Assembly: GCA_014377915.1 (NCBI GenBank)
Contig: JACMOT010000587.1
Location: 1-20,217, forward strand
DNA: 20,217 nucleotides
Source of the DNA: Tardiphaga sp.
Lineage (GTDB): Bacteria > Pseudomonadota > Alphaproteobacteria > Rhizobiales > Xanthobacteraceae
Direction: 5' to 3'
In this document: positions 1-7,873 of the stretch, piece by piece
Layout: each line of letters begins with the position of its first letter
Numbering within the stretch: the first letter of the stretch is position 1
Notes under the pieces: model-generated
Told to the model about the DNA's origin: nothing
The model's database searches: none
Seen by the model: the letters and a program-made list of their open reading frames with translations, nothing else
Translations under genes and position numbers: made by a program

Positions 1-547
1 GGGCGGCGAGAAAAAGGCCCGCCTTGGCCTGCCCGCCGACCCGGGCCGGCGCTGGCGGGCGGCTTGGCTTGAATGGCGAGGTGGCGCGACCGGGAGCCGC
101 CGAGTTGGAGAGCTCCACGTTTGAAACCTGGCCGGCATGGACCGTGCGCGACTGCACGCCGGCGCTCTGGCCCGGCGTGGCCGAGATCGCGACGCGCAGA
201 CGACTGCCAAGGCTGGGGAATTGTCGCGACGGTCGCTTCAGCCGGCTGGCGGCCAGGGTGGCGCAGAGAATCGCCAGGATCAGCAACAGGCCGGCGCTGG
301 CGCCAAACGCCTCGAACAGGCCGTAATGCAGCTCGATCCAACGAAACAGGGCGGTCGCGCCGACCAGCAGCAGGGCAATGGCAAAGATGCCCGCGGCGGC
401 GTACAGGCCGGCGGCGACGGCGTAGGAGACGATCGCTCCCTGGCCCTGCGCGGCGCGGTCGCGCGCATAGGATTCGGTGGCGCGCCTGATCTGGTTGAAT
501 TTCAATGCCAGCCCAGTTCTCAGCAGGGTATTCGCAAGGGGGGGCAT
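1..547 (-). CDS. Partial small integral membrane protein, holin-superfamily-like (C-terminus off the left edge)
   Basis: I read this by translating the minus strand from an ATG at 547; the frame stays open for 182 residues to the window edge, so the C-terminus is missing. The N-terminus is short and polar with charged residues (RRATESYARDRAAQGQG). Two hydrophobic helices follow, at about residues 38-67 and 77-101, separated by a short turn. After them comes a basic, Ser/Pro/Ala-rich tail that is probably cytoplasmic. This two-helix hairpin layout resembles the small proteins annotated in proteobacteria as phage holin family or DUF1469-like, but I see no catalytic motif and the match is by architecture only. 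No lysis or phage gene lies nearby, so a prophage role is not suggested. It could equally be an unrelated two-helix membrane protein. The coding call is fairly secure; the family is not. Confidence 0.6.
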   Translation of the reverse strand, partial: MPPLANTLLRTGLALKFNQIRRATESYARDRAAQGQGAIVSYAVAAGLYAAAGIFAIALLLVGATALFRWIELHYGLFEAFGASAGLLLILAILCATLAASRLKRPSRQFPSLGSRLRVAISATPGQSAGVQSRTVHAGQVSNVELSNSAAPGRATSPFKPSRPPAPARVGGQAKAGLFLAA

Positions 548-633
548 GAATGGGTCCTCGTCTGTCGCGCGGCCTGACGGCCAGGATGACAATGGGAACG
601 AGGAGGCGGGGCGTTGGTTCCGCGGAGAGATTT

Positions 634-741
634 CATAGCCTGGATGAGCGAAGCGATATCCGGCGAAAATCTGTCCTTGAAGCTCTGTCCCGGATGTCGG
701 CACCACGACGCGAAACGTCGCGGTGCCTCATCCGGGCTACA
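634..741. repeat. Intergenic palindromic repeat, TAGCC-GGATGA family
   Basis: The left end reads ATAGCCTGGATGAGCG and the reverse complement of the right end reads TGTAGCCCGGATGAGGC, so the element is an imperfect long inverted repeat. It lies between the stop of the aminotransferase (758) and the start of the membrane protein (547), both on the minus strand. The ends match the repeat at 19767-19853, where the arm is TGTAGCCCGCATGA, so these are two diverged members of one family. Confidence 0.7.
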
Positions 742-757
742 GATTGAGCCAGGCCGC

Positions 758-2104
758 TTACGCGACCGACTTGATCACCTTTCCGACCTTTTCGACGATT
801 TCGCCGACCTGATCTTCGCTGATGATCAGCGGCGGGGTCAAAGCGATGGTGTCGCCAGCGGTGCGGAACAGGACTTCATGCTCGTGGAAGGCGCTGTTCA
901 GCGCGTCCCAGCCACGCTTGCCGGCGCCGTCCTTGCTCGGCGCCAGGTCGATGCCCGCGACAATGCCGAGGGTACGGATATCGACCACGTTGGGCAGCCC
1001 CTTCAGCGACATCACCGCGTCGGCGAACATGCTCTCCATCGCCTTGGCGCGCTCGAACAACTTCTCGTCGCGATAGATGTTGAGCGAGGCAAGGCCGGCG
1101 GCGCAGGCCAGCGGATGCGCCGAATAGGTGTAGCCATGGAACAGCTCCACCACATGGGCCGGCCCGGTCATGAAGGCGTCGTGCACGCTGTCATGGGCAA
1201 TGACGCCGCCCATCGGGGCGGCACCGTTGGTGACGCCCTTGGCGAAGGTCAACAGATCGGGGGTAACACCATAGCGTTCCGCGGCGAAGGCGTGCCCAAG
1301 GCGGCCGAAGCCAGTGATGACCTCGTCGAAGATCAGCAGGATGCCGTGCTTGGTGGCGATCTCGCGCAGCCGCTTGAGATAGCCGACCGGCGGCGGCAGC
1401 ACGCCGGTGGAGCCGGCCATCGGTTCGACCATCACGGCGGCGATGGTGTTGGCGCCGTGCAATTCGACCAGACGCTCCAGATCGTCGGCGAAATGCGCGC
1501 CATATTCCGGCTCGCCCTTGCTGAAAGCCTGCTTGTCGCGGTCATAGGTGTGGGCGATGTGGTCGACGCCGGACAAAAGGGTGCCGAACATCTTGCGGTT
1601 GTTGACCATGCCGCCGACCGAGATGCCGCCGAAACCGACGCCATGATAGCCGCGGACGCGGCCGATCAGCCGGGTGCGCGAGCCTTCGCCGCGGATCTGG
1701 TGATAGGCCAGCGCCATCTTCAGCGCGGTGTCGGCGGCTTCCGAGCCGGAATTGCAGAAGAAGACGTGGTCGAGGCCGGCCGGAGCCAGGTCGGCGATGC
1801 GGGTCGCCAGCTCGAAGGCCTGCGGATGCGCGAACTGGAACGGCGGCGCGTAATCCAGCGTATCGGCCGAAAGCTTGATGGCTTCGGCGATTTCCTTGCG
1901 GCCGTGGCCGGCGTTGGAGCACCACATGCCGGCGGCGGCATCGAGGATCTTGCGACCGTCGGTGGTGAAATAATGCATGTCCTTGGCGCCGGCGAGCATC
2001 CGCGGCGCCAGCTTGAAGGCGCGGTTCGAGGTGAACGGCATCCAGAACGCGGCCAGGTCATTGGGCACGTGGGCGACGGGCTGCGGCTTGCTGTTTTCTA
2101 ACAT
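758..2104 (-). CDS. Omega-amino acid:pyruvate aminotransferase (beta-alanine-pyruvate transaminase type)
   Basis: This is a 448-residue class III pyridoxal-phosphate aminotransferase, full length for the family. It should move the amino group of an omega-amino acid such as beta-alanine to pyruvate in the cytoplasm. Visible motifs are [10 protein letters not shown] at about residues 120-129 (phosphate-binding region), the VRGYHG region near 150, [13 protein letters not shown] with the cofactor-binding Asp260, and [11 protein letters not shown] with the Schiff-base Lys289. The N-terminal [11 protein letters not shown] segment is typical of the omega-amino acid:pyruvate branch rather than of ornithine or GABA aminotransferases. 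I chose the ATG at 2104 because GAGAGG lies just upstream of it; an in-frame ATG nine codons earlier has weaker support. It is divergent from hisS with about 180 bp between them. Substrate preference within this branch (beta-alanine, taurine or putrescine-like amines) cannot be fixed from sequence alone. Confidence 0.87.
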   Translation of the reverse strand: MLENSKPQPVAHVPNDLAAFWMPFTSNRAFKLAPRMLAGAKDMHYFTTDGRKILDAAAGMWCSNAGHGRKEIAEAIKLSADTLDYAPPFQFAHPQAFELATRIADLAPAGLDHVFFCNSGSEAADTALKMALAYHQIRGEGSRTRLIGRVRGYHGVGFGGISVGGMVNNRKMFGTLLSGVDHIAHTYDRDKQAFSKGEPEYGAHFADDLERLVELHGANTIAAVMVEPMAGSTGVLPPPVGYLKRLREIATKHGILLIFDEVITGFGRLGHAFAAERYGVTPDLLTFAKGVTNGAAPMGGVIAHDSVHDAFMTGPAHVVELFHGYTYSAHPLACAAGLASLNIYRDEKLFERAKAMESMFADAVMSLKGLPNVVDIRTLGIVAGIDLAPSKDGAGKRGWDALNSAFHEHEVLFRTAGDTIALTPPLIISEDQVGEIVEKVGKVIKSVA

Positions 2105-2284
2105 GGTGGCCTCTCGAGTTTTGCGGCGCATGGGGTTGCCATGAACCTATCAGTTTCAGGCCGCGCCGGATATGCCGGCAGCTGCCCATATTTGTCTCCG
2201 CGTGGCGCAGATTTGCAGCGCTCGGTCGCGTTTGCCGCAGGCACCGGCTTGCTGCGCCAGTGGTCCCCTGGTACGACCGCTGCC

Positions 2285-3802
2285 ATGCAGGATACACCCG
2301 AAAGAGCGGCCAAACCCAAAAAGATCCAGAAGCTCCGCGCCAGATTGCCGCGCGGCCTTGGCGATCGCGGACCCGCGGAAATCGCCGCGACGCGGCGCAT
2401 GACCGAGACCATCCGCGAGGTCTATGAGCGCTATGGCTTCGAGCCGGTGGAAACCCCGGCGATGGAGTTCACCGATGCGCTCGGCAAATTCCTGCCCGAC
2501 CAGGACCGGCCCAATGAGGGCGTGTTCTCGTTCCAGGACGATGACGAACAGTGGATCTCGCTGCGCTACGACCTGACGGCGCCGCTGGCGCGCTATGTCG
2601 CCGAGAATTTCGATCATTTGCCAAAACCCTATCGCAGCTATCGCGCCGGCTATGTCTACCGCAACGAAAAGCCGGGTCCCGGCCGTTTCCGCCAGTTCAT
2701 GCAGTTCGACGCCGACACCGTGGGCTCGGCCTCGCCGGCCGCCGACGCCGAGATGTGCATGATGGCGGCGGATGCGATGGAAGCGCTGGGCATCGCGCGC
2801 GGCCAGTATGTGGTGAAGGTGAACAACCGCAAGGTGCTCGATGGCATGCGGCAGGCCATCGGCGTCGCGGATGACGCGCAGTGGCTCACCGTCATGCGCG
2901 CGATCGACAAGCTCGATAAATTTCCGATTGGCGAAATCATCAAGCTTCTCACTATTGGAAGATGGGATGGTGGCGAAGAAGGCAAGGGCGACTTCACCAA
3001 GGGGGCCGGTCTTGACGAGGCGCATGCCGGCGCGCTCGCCAATTACATCGGCGAACCTTCATCCGAAAACGAGGCGGCGTATCGCTATCTGTTCGAACCC
3101 GAGCTGGTTCAGCTCGCGCGTGACGAATTGCGTCAGATTTCGGAAATCGTCACGTCCGCGGGCTATGGCGACGATCGCATCCGGATTGATCCGTCGATCG
3201 TCCGCGGCCTCGAATATTACACCGGACCGGTTTTCGAGGTTGAATTGCTGCTCGAAACCAACGACGAAAAAGGCCGTCCCGTTCGCTTCGGCTCGGTCGG
3301 CGGCGGCGGGCGCTATGATGGCCTCGTGTCGCGGTTTCGCGGCGAACCGGTGCCAGCGACCGGCTTTTCGATCGGGGTGTCCCGGCTGCAGGCCGCGCTC
3401 ACTTTGCTCGGCAAGCTCGACGTCACGCCGGAATTCGGACCCGTCGTCGTCACCGTATTCGACCGCGACCGCGTCGCCGACTACCAGAAGATGGTGGCGC
3501 AGCTGCGCAACGCCAGGATCCGCGCCGAGCTCTATCTCGGCAACCCGAAGAACATGGGCAACCAGTTGAAGTATGCCGACCGCCGTCACTCGCCCTGCGT
3601 GATCATCCAGGGCTCGGATGAGAAGGCGGCCGGCGAGGTGATGCTGAAGGATCTGATCCTCGGCGCCGAGCTGTCCAAGCTCGAAGGCGACCGCGACGCC
3701 TATCTGGCGAAGCAGAGCGAGGCGCAGACCAAGGTGCCGGAGGCGTCGCTGGTCGAGGCGGTACGCAAGATTCTCGACAGACACGGCGTGAAGTGGAATT
3801 AA
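2285..3802 (+). CDS. hisS: Histidyl-tRNA synthetase, alphaproteobacterial type
   Basis: This 505-residue class II aminoacyl-tRNA synthetase charges tRNA-His with histidine. Motif 2 lies at about residues 120-140 ([19 protein letters not shown]), with the ATP-binding Arg126. The two histidine-specific signatures are [12 protein letters not shown] from 307 and [13 protein letters not shown] from 335, followed by motif 3 ([11 protein letters not shown], about 358-368). The C-terminal anticodon-binding domain runs from about 385 to the end. In motif 2 the usual RxERPQxGR of other bacteria is RNEKPGPGR, which marks the divergent alphaproteobacterial lineage. The frame is open upstream to 2141, but the ATG at 2285 begins a plausible Lys-rich N-terminus; no strong ribosome-binding site is visible, so the start is moderately certain. 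The tautomerase gene follows 35 bp downstream and is probably co-transcribed. Confidence 0.95.
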   Translation: MQDTPERAAKPKKIQKLRARLPRGLGDRGPAEIAATRRMTETIREVYERYGFEPVETPAMEFTDALGKFLPDQDRPNEGVFSFQDDDEQWISLRYDLTAPLARYVAENFDHLPKPYRSYRAGYVYRNEKPGPGRFRQFMQFDADTVGSASPAADAEMCMMAADAMEALGIARGQYVVKVNNRKVLDGMRQAIGVADDAQWLTVMRAIDKLDKFPIGEIIKLLTIGRWDGGEEGKGDFTKGAGLDEAHAGALANYIGEPSSENEAAYRYLFEPELVQLARDELRQISEIVTSAGYGDDRIRIDPSIVRGLEYYTGPVFEVELLLETNDEKGRPVRFGSVGGGGRYDGLVSRFRGEPVPATGFSIGVSRLQAALTLLGKLDVTPEFGPVVVTVFDRDRVADYQKMVAQLRNARIRAELYLGNPKNMGNQLKYADRRHSPCVIIQGSDEKAAGEVMLKDLILGAELSKLEGDRDAYLAKQSEAQTKVPEASLVEAVRKILDRHGVKWN

Positions 3803-3837
3803 TCCGCGCACGAAAATTCAACAAACGGGAGACATCG

Positions 3838-4041
3838 ATGCCTGAGATCACCATCAATTTGGCCGCCGGCCGCACCGACGAGCAGAAGAAGGGCATGATG
3901 CTCGACATCACCCAGGCGCTGGTGAAGAATCTCGGCGTCACCGCCGACGCCGTCGTGATCCAGATCAACGAGGCGCCGCTCAACAACAAGATGAAGGGCG
4001 GCCAGACGTTTGTGGAACGCAAGGCGGCGCTGACGAAGTAG
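3838..4041 (+). CDS. 4-oxalocrotonate tautomerase family protein
   Basis: This 67-residue protein begins Met-Pro, so removal of Met exposes the N-terminal proline that acts as catalytic base in this superfamily. GRTDEQK (mature Arg11) matches the family GRSDEQK segment, and the length is close to the 62 residues of classical 4-OT subunits. Mature numbering aligns with the Pseudomonas putida enzyme without gaps through residue 54. In that alignment Arg39 is Val and Phe50 is Lys, so two residues important for 4-oxalocrotonate isomerisation are missing. The fold and Pro1 chemistry are likely but the substrate is unknown. The start is supported by GGGAGA six bases upstream of the ATG. No aromatic meta-cleavage gene lies nearby, which also argues against a classical 4-OT role. 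Confidence 0.85.
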   Translation: MPEITINLAAGRTDEQKKGMMLDITQALVKNLGVTADAVVIQINEAPLNNKMKGGQTFVERKAALTK

Positions 4042-4043
4042 AG

Positions 4044-4172
4044 CTGTCATTCCGGGATGCACTTCGGTCGGCACAGCCGACTGGCGTACATCCCGGAATC
4101 TCGACATGTTTTGAACATTTCGGGCTTCCGGGTTCGCTCGCAGCTTTCGCGGCTCACGCCCCGGAATGACAG
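4044..4172. repeat. Palindromic repeat, CTGTCATTCCGGG family
   Basis: The terminal inverted repeat is CTGTCATTCCGGG at 4044-4056, matched by CCCGGAATGACAG at 4160-4172. Internal blocks such as CATCCCGGAATCTCGA and TTCCGGGTTCGCTCG continue the dyad symmetry. It starts 3 bp after the tautomerase stop and ends 25 bp before the thioesterase stop on the other strand, so it fills a convergent junction and could act as a two-way terminator. Confidence 0.8.
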
Positions 4173-4197
4173 TGGTGTTGCCGCGCGACGCAGAAAT

Positions 4198-4989
4198 TTA
4201 TCCAAACACCGCGATGTTCTGCCGGCTGGCCATCACCGGCACGCCGTGCGCGTTCCACAGCGTCATCGCCTGGCTGGAATAACCGTCGGCGATCTGTTCG
4301 GAGGTGTTGCGGATCAGCCACCAGCCGTCATCGGTCGTGATCTTGTCGGTGAGCATGTCGATCGACCAGGTCATGGTGCTGAGCGGCGAAGGCGCGGTGG
4401 ACATCGCGGAGGCCGCGGGCGGCGGCGCGTCGGCCAGTGCCAGCAGCGCCACCATCGGCGCGGTCGCGGCCGAGCCGCGATGGCGCAGCCACAAGGTCAT
4501 TTCCGGATGCGCGCTGCCGCTGAACGGCAGCGAACCGCCGACATGGCGGCCTTCGAAATGCTGCACGAATTGCAGGCTCGGCGGCGCGCGGCGGAAGAAG
4601 TCCGGACAGGAATCAGGCGCCTTCAGCTCCGGCGTGCCGATCTCGGTGTGGGCGAAGGCCGATGGTCGCGCCGCGCCAAAGCACAAGGTCGCACGGGTGG
4701 CGAGGCCGGCGTCGCCGATCAAGTCGACGGCGACAAACACCGTCGACTTGCCTTTGCGCAGCACGCTCGGCTTCAGGTGCAAAGTACCGCTGGCCGGGCC
4801 GACAAAGGCGAATTGCGCCGAGCGCAGCGGTGGCAGATCGGCGATCTCGCGCAACGCCGTCTGCGCGCACAGCGCCGCGGCCAGTCCGCCATACAGGGTG
4901 CGGCCCTGCAGCCAGTCGTCGCTGACGCTGACCTGCCAGCCATCGTCGCCCTGGGTCAGGCTGCTCATCAATTCGGTGAAGTCGGTCAT
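4198..4989 (-). CDS. TesB-like acyl-CoA thioesterase family protein (double hotdog)
   Basis: This 263-residue cytoplasmic protein resembles the thioesterase family with two fused hotdog domains (Pfam 4HBT_3 / Acyl-CoA thioesterase type), which hydrolyse acyl-CoA esters. The first hotdog covers about residues 20-115 and contains LQGRTLYGGLAAALCAQTAL, the typical helix entry with a Gly-Gly pair. The second covers about 150-263 and ends with the characteristic WNAHGVPVMASRQNIAVFG. A Pro/Ala/Ser-rich linker (ADAPPPAASAMSTAPSP) lies near residues 200-215, inside the second half. I placed the start at the ATG at 4989, which has GGGGAC upstream; the open frame extends further to 5208 but that extension has no hotdog-like content. 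Substrate chain length cannot be read from the sequence. The call rests on recognisable family sequence, not on identified catalytic residues. Confidence 0.75.
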   Translation of the reverse strand: MTDFTELMSSLTQGDDGWQVSVSDDWLQGRTLYGGLAAALCAQTALREIADLPPLRSAQFAFVGPASGTLHLKPSVLRKGKSTVFVAVDLIGDAGLATRATLCFGAARPSAFAHTEIGTPELKAPDSCPDFFRRAPPSLQFVQHFEGRHVGGSLPFSGSAHPEMTLWLRHRGSAATAPMVALLALADAPPPAASAMSTAPSPLSTMTWSIDMLTDKITTDDGWWLIRNTSEQIADGYSSQAMTLWNAHGVPVMASRQNIAVFG

Positions 4990-5091
4990 CGCGTGTCCCC
5001 GCTGGCGTCGTATCGCGCCATTGAAATGATCGACGTCATCTATAGCGGAAATTGGAGCGGAGAGAAAAGCGGGCGCGGCGCCAGCCGCGCG

Positions 5092-5108
5092 CATCCCGGA
5101 ATGACGGT
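5092..5108. repeat. Half copy of the TGTCATTCCGGG repeat
   Basis: CATCCCGGAATGACGG here matches the right arm of the element at 4044-4172 (CCCCGGAATGACAG and its internal CATCCCGGAAT). No left arm is visible between it and the thioesterase start at 4989, so it looks like a remnant or solo end. Confidence 0.45.
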
Positions 5109-5131
5109 GTAAGGCTTGCTTCGCGAAAAGC

Positions 5132-5425
5132 TCAGTAACGGACGCGCAGCGGCCGGTCGGAGGCGCCGTAGGGCACCCAGCGGCAGGCGAAAGAAACGTA
5201 CCCGCCATAGTAATTCTGCGAGCCGAGGAATTTCACGACCTTGCCGTAGCGCGCACAATGGTCGATCGCCAAAGCGCGGACGTCGGTCTGGCCGATCAGG
5301 GCATTGGAGATGATGCCGCCGGTGTCGTTGCCCTTGAACGCCGGAACGGTGTTGGCCTGGGCCGCTCCACAGCCGAGCAGGGCACCGAGTGCCGCCACCA
5401 GGATCGCCGGCCGAATCATTCGCAT
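5132..5425 (-). CDS. Small secreted protein of unknown function
   Basis: This 97-residue protein has a typical Sec signal peptide: basic MRMIRP, a hydrophobic core, then AAQA before Asn25, a good signal-peptidase I site. LLGC at residues 16-19 could alternatively be read as a weak lipobox with Cys19 lipidated. The mature part is about 73 residues with two cysteines (Cys57 in DHCARYGK and Cys81 in FACRWVPYG), suitable for one disulfide in the periplasm. I chose the ATG at 5425 because GGAG stands six to seven bases upstream; an ATG four codons earlier is possible but has no good ribosome-binding site. I recognise no domain. The gene is divergent from the secreted-protein gene at 5590, with 164 bp between the starts, so the two may share a control region. 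Confidence 0.7.
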   Translation of the reverse strand: MRMIRPAILVAALGALLGCGAAQANTVPAFKGNDTGGIISNALIGQTDVRALAIDHCARYGKVVKFLGSQNYYGGYVSFACRWVPYGASDRPLRVRY

Positions 5426-5589
5426 CTTCGTCTCCATCAGGTTGGGTCCAGTGTAGTGGGCGACGGTCACCCTGAAAAGAACACAAGCAGGGTCTGACGG
5501 AGTTGTGCGCAGGGTGTTGCCGCGATGCACTTGACCCCGTGCGGGCTTCGCGGCACCGTTGGGAACCTTAACTACCGGGCGAATTCCCC

Positions 5590-6060
5590 ATGCGCGACCT
5601 CGTTTCATCCTGGAAAAAAGCCGCTCTGGCCGCCCTCACCGGCGTCGCCTTCGGTCTGTTGACGTTCGCGCCCGGGGCGCAGGCCGCCAACCCGCTGGAA
5701 CTGAACTTCGGGCTGTTCGGTCCGAACTATGAAGGCCGCGTGGCCGAATGCGAAGCTGGCCTGTCGACGATCTCGTCCCAGTTCCAGGACAAGGAAAGCA
5801 CCTTCTGGAATTCGGCGCTGCAGATCACCGGTTTTGCCCGGGTCCATGAAACCGCGTTCCGGCCCTGGACCTCGGACAACATTCCGCGCCGCTATTGCAC
5901 CGCCGACGCCATGCTGAACGATGGCAAGCTGCGCCAGGTGCATTACTCGATCATCGAGGATGGCGGCTTTGCCGGCTATAATCAGGGCGTCGAATGGTGC
6001 GTGGTCGGGCTCGATCGCGACTGGGCCTACAATCCGCGTTGCCGCGCCGCCAAGCACTAA
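5590..6060 (+). CDS. Secreted cysteine-containing protein of unknown function
   Basis: This 156-residue protein opens with a clear Sec signal: MRDLVSSWKK, a hydrophobic stretch at about 11-28, and GAQA before Ala33-Asn34. The mature region has four cysteines (54, 103, 137 and 151), enough for two disulfides in the periplasm. Other landmarks are a RYCTADA segment followed by a Tyr/Gly-rich stretch (about 118-131), and the C-terminal EWCVVGLDRDWAYNPRC. I do not recognise an enzymatic motif. It resembles conserved hypothetical periplasmic proteins of rhizobia in style only. The start lacks a strong ribosome-binding site but is the only one that gives a complete signal peptide. An RNase T2 gene follows on the same strand after 79 bp. 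Confidence 0.75.
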   Translation: MRDLVSSWKKAALAALTGVAFGLLTFAPGAQAANPLELNFGLFGPNYEGRVAECEAGLSTISSQFQDKESTFWNSALQITGFARVHETAFRPWTSDNIPRRYCTADAMLNDGKLRQVHYSIIEDGGFAGYNQGVEWCVVGLDRDWAYNPRCRAAKH

Positions 6061-6139
6061 ATCGATTTCCGCTCCTCATCGTTCTTGAATTGTTCCAAAT
6101 GCCTGATTAGGCTCGCGCTCTCAGGGGTGGGGTCAGATC

Positions 6140-6820
6140 ATGTGGCAGGCTTTTCGGGTCATTGTGTCGCTCGGCGTGCTGGCGCTGGTTGGGTTCGGTC
6201 AGGCCCGGGCGCAGGACCAGCGGCAGAACGCGCCCGGTGAATTTGATTTCTACGTGCTGTCGCTGTCCTGGTCGCCGTCCTTCTGCGAGGCGGCATCCGA
6301 GCGTGGCAATTCCAGCCGCTCGCAGCAGATGCAATGCGGCGGCCGGCCCTATGCCTTCGTCGTGCACGGCCTGTGGCCGCAATATGATCGCGGCTTTCCC
6401 AATTACTGCCAGCGGCCGTCGCCGCGACTCGACCGCAACATCATGAGCTCGATGCTCGACCTGATGCCGGCGCCCGGGTTGATTTTCAACGAATGGGACA
6501 AGCACGGCACCTGCTCGGGACTCGGCGCCCGCGGCTACTTCGAGGCGGTGCGCAAGGCCCGCGCCGGCGTCAAGATTCCGGCGGAGTTTCTCGACCTGCA
6601 AGAGGCCCGGACGGTTTCTCCGGACGCCATCGAGGCGGCCTTCATCAAGGTCAATCCGGGCCTCAGCCAGTCGGCCATCGCGGTAACCTGTGACCGCAAC
6701 CGGCTCAGCGAAGTGCGAATCTGCCTGAGCAAGGACCTGCAGTTTCGCGCCTGCGAGGAAATCGACCGCCGTGCCTGCCGTCGCGATCAGGTGACGATGC
6801 CGCCGCTGCGCGGCGGATAG
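6140..6820 (+). CDS. Ribonuclease T2 family, periplasmic
   Basis: This 226-residue endoribonuclease should cleave single-stranded RNA through a 2',3'-cyclic phosphate intermediate. Both catalytic signatures are intact: CAS1 is FVVHGLWPQ with His76, and CAS2 is EWDKHGTCS with Glu118 and His122. The early strand FYVLSLSWSPSFC at 37-49 is also family-typical. Residues 1-24 form a Sec signal peptide ending ARA before Gln25, so the enzyme acts in the periplasm or outside the cell. Many cysteines in the mature part (49, 66, 90, 125, 190, 204, 214 and 219) suggest disulfides. A purine-rich stretch AGGGGTGGGG precedes the ATG. By family knowledge, bacterial members such as E. coli RNase I scavenge RNA. 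No immunity or inhibitor gene is adjacent, which fits a scavenging rather than a toxin role. Confidence 0.93.
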   Translation: MWQAFRVIVSLGVLALVGFGQARAQDQRQNAPGEFDFYVLSLSWSPSFCEAASERGNSSRSQQMQCGGRPYAFVVHGLWPQYDRGFPNYCQRPSPRLDRNIMSSMLDLMPAPGLIFNEWDKHGTCSGLGARGYFEAVRKARAGVKIPAEFLDLQEARTVSPDAIEAAFIKVNPGLSQSAIAVTCDRNRLSEVRICLSKDLQFRACEEIDRRACRRDQVTMPPLRGG

Positions 6821-6828
6821 GCCGTGTC

Positions 6829-6947
6829 GTTGCCCGGACCCGATGCAACACGTAATGTTGCTTCGCAGAGCTGGGCTCCGGTACTTTGGAAACCGGGATC
6901 CCGGCTCCGCGGAGCGGCATAAGGATGCCGCACCGCGTCCGGGAAAC
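6829..6947. repeat. Palindromic repeat, GTT(G/T)CCCGGAC family
   Basis: The ends are GTTGCCCGGAC (6829-6839) and GTCCGGGAAAC (6937-6947), inverted with one mismatch. Inside, CTTCGCAGAGCTGGG and CCGGCTCCGCGGAG, and the paired ATGCAACACGTAATGTTG and CGGCATAAGGATGCCG blocks, continue an imperfect dyad. It fills most of the space between the RNase T2 gene and rlmJ, which run in the same direction. Confidence 0.65.
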
Positions 6948-7012
6948 GGAGCAAGTCGTTTCATCGCGCCAATTCTTTGCTGAATCGCCCGGCATAGCGT
7001 AGGGCTGGCGCC

Positions 7013-7873
7013 ATGAATTATCGTCACGCCTTTCACGCCGGCGGCTTTGCCGACGTCATCAAGCACATCGTGCTGGTCCGCATCCTGGTCCATCTGCGCG
7101 AGAAAGAGGCGCCGTTCCGCGTCATCGACAGCCATGCCGGCGCCGGGGTCTATGACCTGCAGGGTGACGAAGCGACCCGTACCGGCGAATGGACCACCGG
7201 CATCGCCCGCGCCATGCAGGCGCGCTTCACCGAATCGACGGTGCCGCTGGTCGAGCCCTATCTCGAGATCGTCCGCTCCTTCAACAAGCCGCGCGAACTC
7301 AAGGTCTATCCGGGCTCGCCGCTGATCGCCCGTCGCCTGATGCGGCCGCAGGACCGCATGGTCGCCTGCGAGGTCGAGCCGAATGCGCGAAAGCACCTGA
7401 TCTCGGCGCTGCGCCGCGACAAGCAGGCCCGGATCGTCGACCTCGACGGCTGGGTCGGGTTGCCAGCCTTCGTGCCGCCGAACGAGCGCCGCGGCGTGGT
7501 GCTGATCGATCCGCCGTTCGAAAAGAAGGACGAGTTCGAGCGCATGGCGCAGGCCTTTGACGAGGCCTTCGCCAAATGGGCCACCGGCATCTACGTGCTG
7601 TGGTACCCGGTGAAAAGCCGCCGCGCCACCGATGCGCTGGCCCAGCACGTCGCCTTCACCGCGGATGCAGCGGCCACGCCGGCCAAATGTCTGCGTCTGG
7701 AATTCAGCGTCGCGCCGCAGACCGCCGATGGCGGCCTGACCTCCACCGGCCTGCTGATCGTCAACCCGCCCTGGAAGCTGATGGCGGAACTGAAGGCGAT
7801 CCTGCCGGAACTGGAGAAGCCGCTCGGCCTCGGCGGCGCCAGCCGCTTCCGGCTGGAAACCGTCAAGGTCTGA
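7013..7873 (+). CDS. rlmJ: 23S rRNA (adenine-2030-N6)-methyltransferase RlmJ
   Basis: This 286-residue S-adenosylmethionine-dependent enzyme should methylate A2030 of 23S rRNA; E. coli RlmJ is of similar length (280). The N-terminal signature MNYRHAFHAGGFADVIKH is diagnostic of the family. Motif I is IDSHAGAGVYDL at 38-49, and the catalytic motif is LIDPPFE with Asp166 and Pro167-Pro168, the adenine-N6 type (D/N)PP(F/Y). ACEVEPNA at about 118-125 fits the acidic loop that contacts the cofactor. AGGG lies eight bases before the ATG. It stands alone between a repeat element and the cold-shock gene, so it is probably its own transcription unit. All expected motifs are present and I see nothing unusual. 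Confidence 0.93.
   Translation: MNYRHAFHAGGFADVIKHIVLVRILVHLREKEAPFRVIDSHAGAGVYDLQGDEATRTGEWTTGIARAMQARFTESTVPLVEPYLEIVRSFNKPRELKVYPGSPLIARRLMRPQDRMVACEVEPNARKHLISALRRDKQARIVDLDGWVGLPAFVPPNERRGVVLIDPPFEKKDEFERMAQAFDEAFAKWATGIYVLWYPVKSRRATDALAQHVAFTADAAATPAKCLRLEFSVAPQTADGGLTSTGLLIVNPPWKLMAELKAILPELEKPLGLGGASRFRLETVKV

Noticed and set aside
1..547. Prophage remnant suggested by the holin-like membrane protein
   Set aside because: No integrase, lysin, structural gene or attachment site nearby; the neighbouring genes are ordinary metabolism.
758..2101. Long open frame on the plus strand (about 495 codons from 614 to 2101) opposite the aminotransferase
   Set aside because: It is the antisense of a clearly recognisable enzyme; its translation is rich in Asp/Gly/Ala/His with no family motifs, as expected of a mirror frame in GC-rich DNA.
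6140..6820. RNase T2 gene as a secreted toxin with an immunity partner
   Set aside because: The protein has only a signal peptide and the catalytic domain, with no delivery or repeat domain, and the next gene is rlmJ, separated by a repeat.
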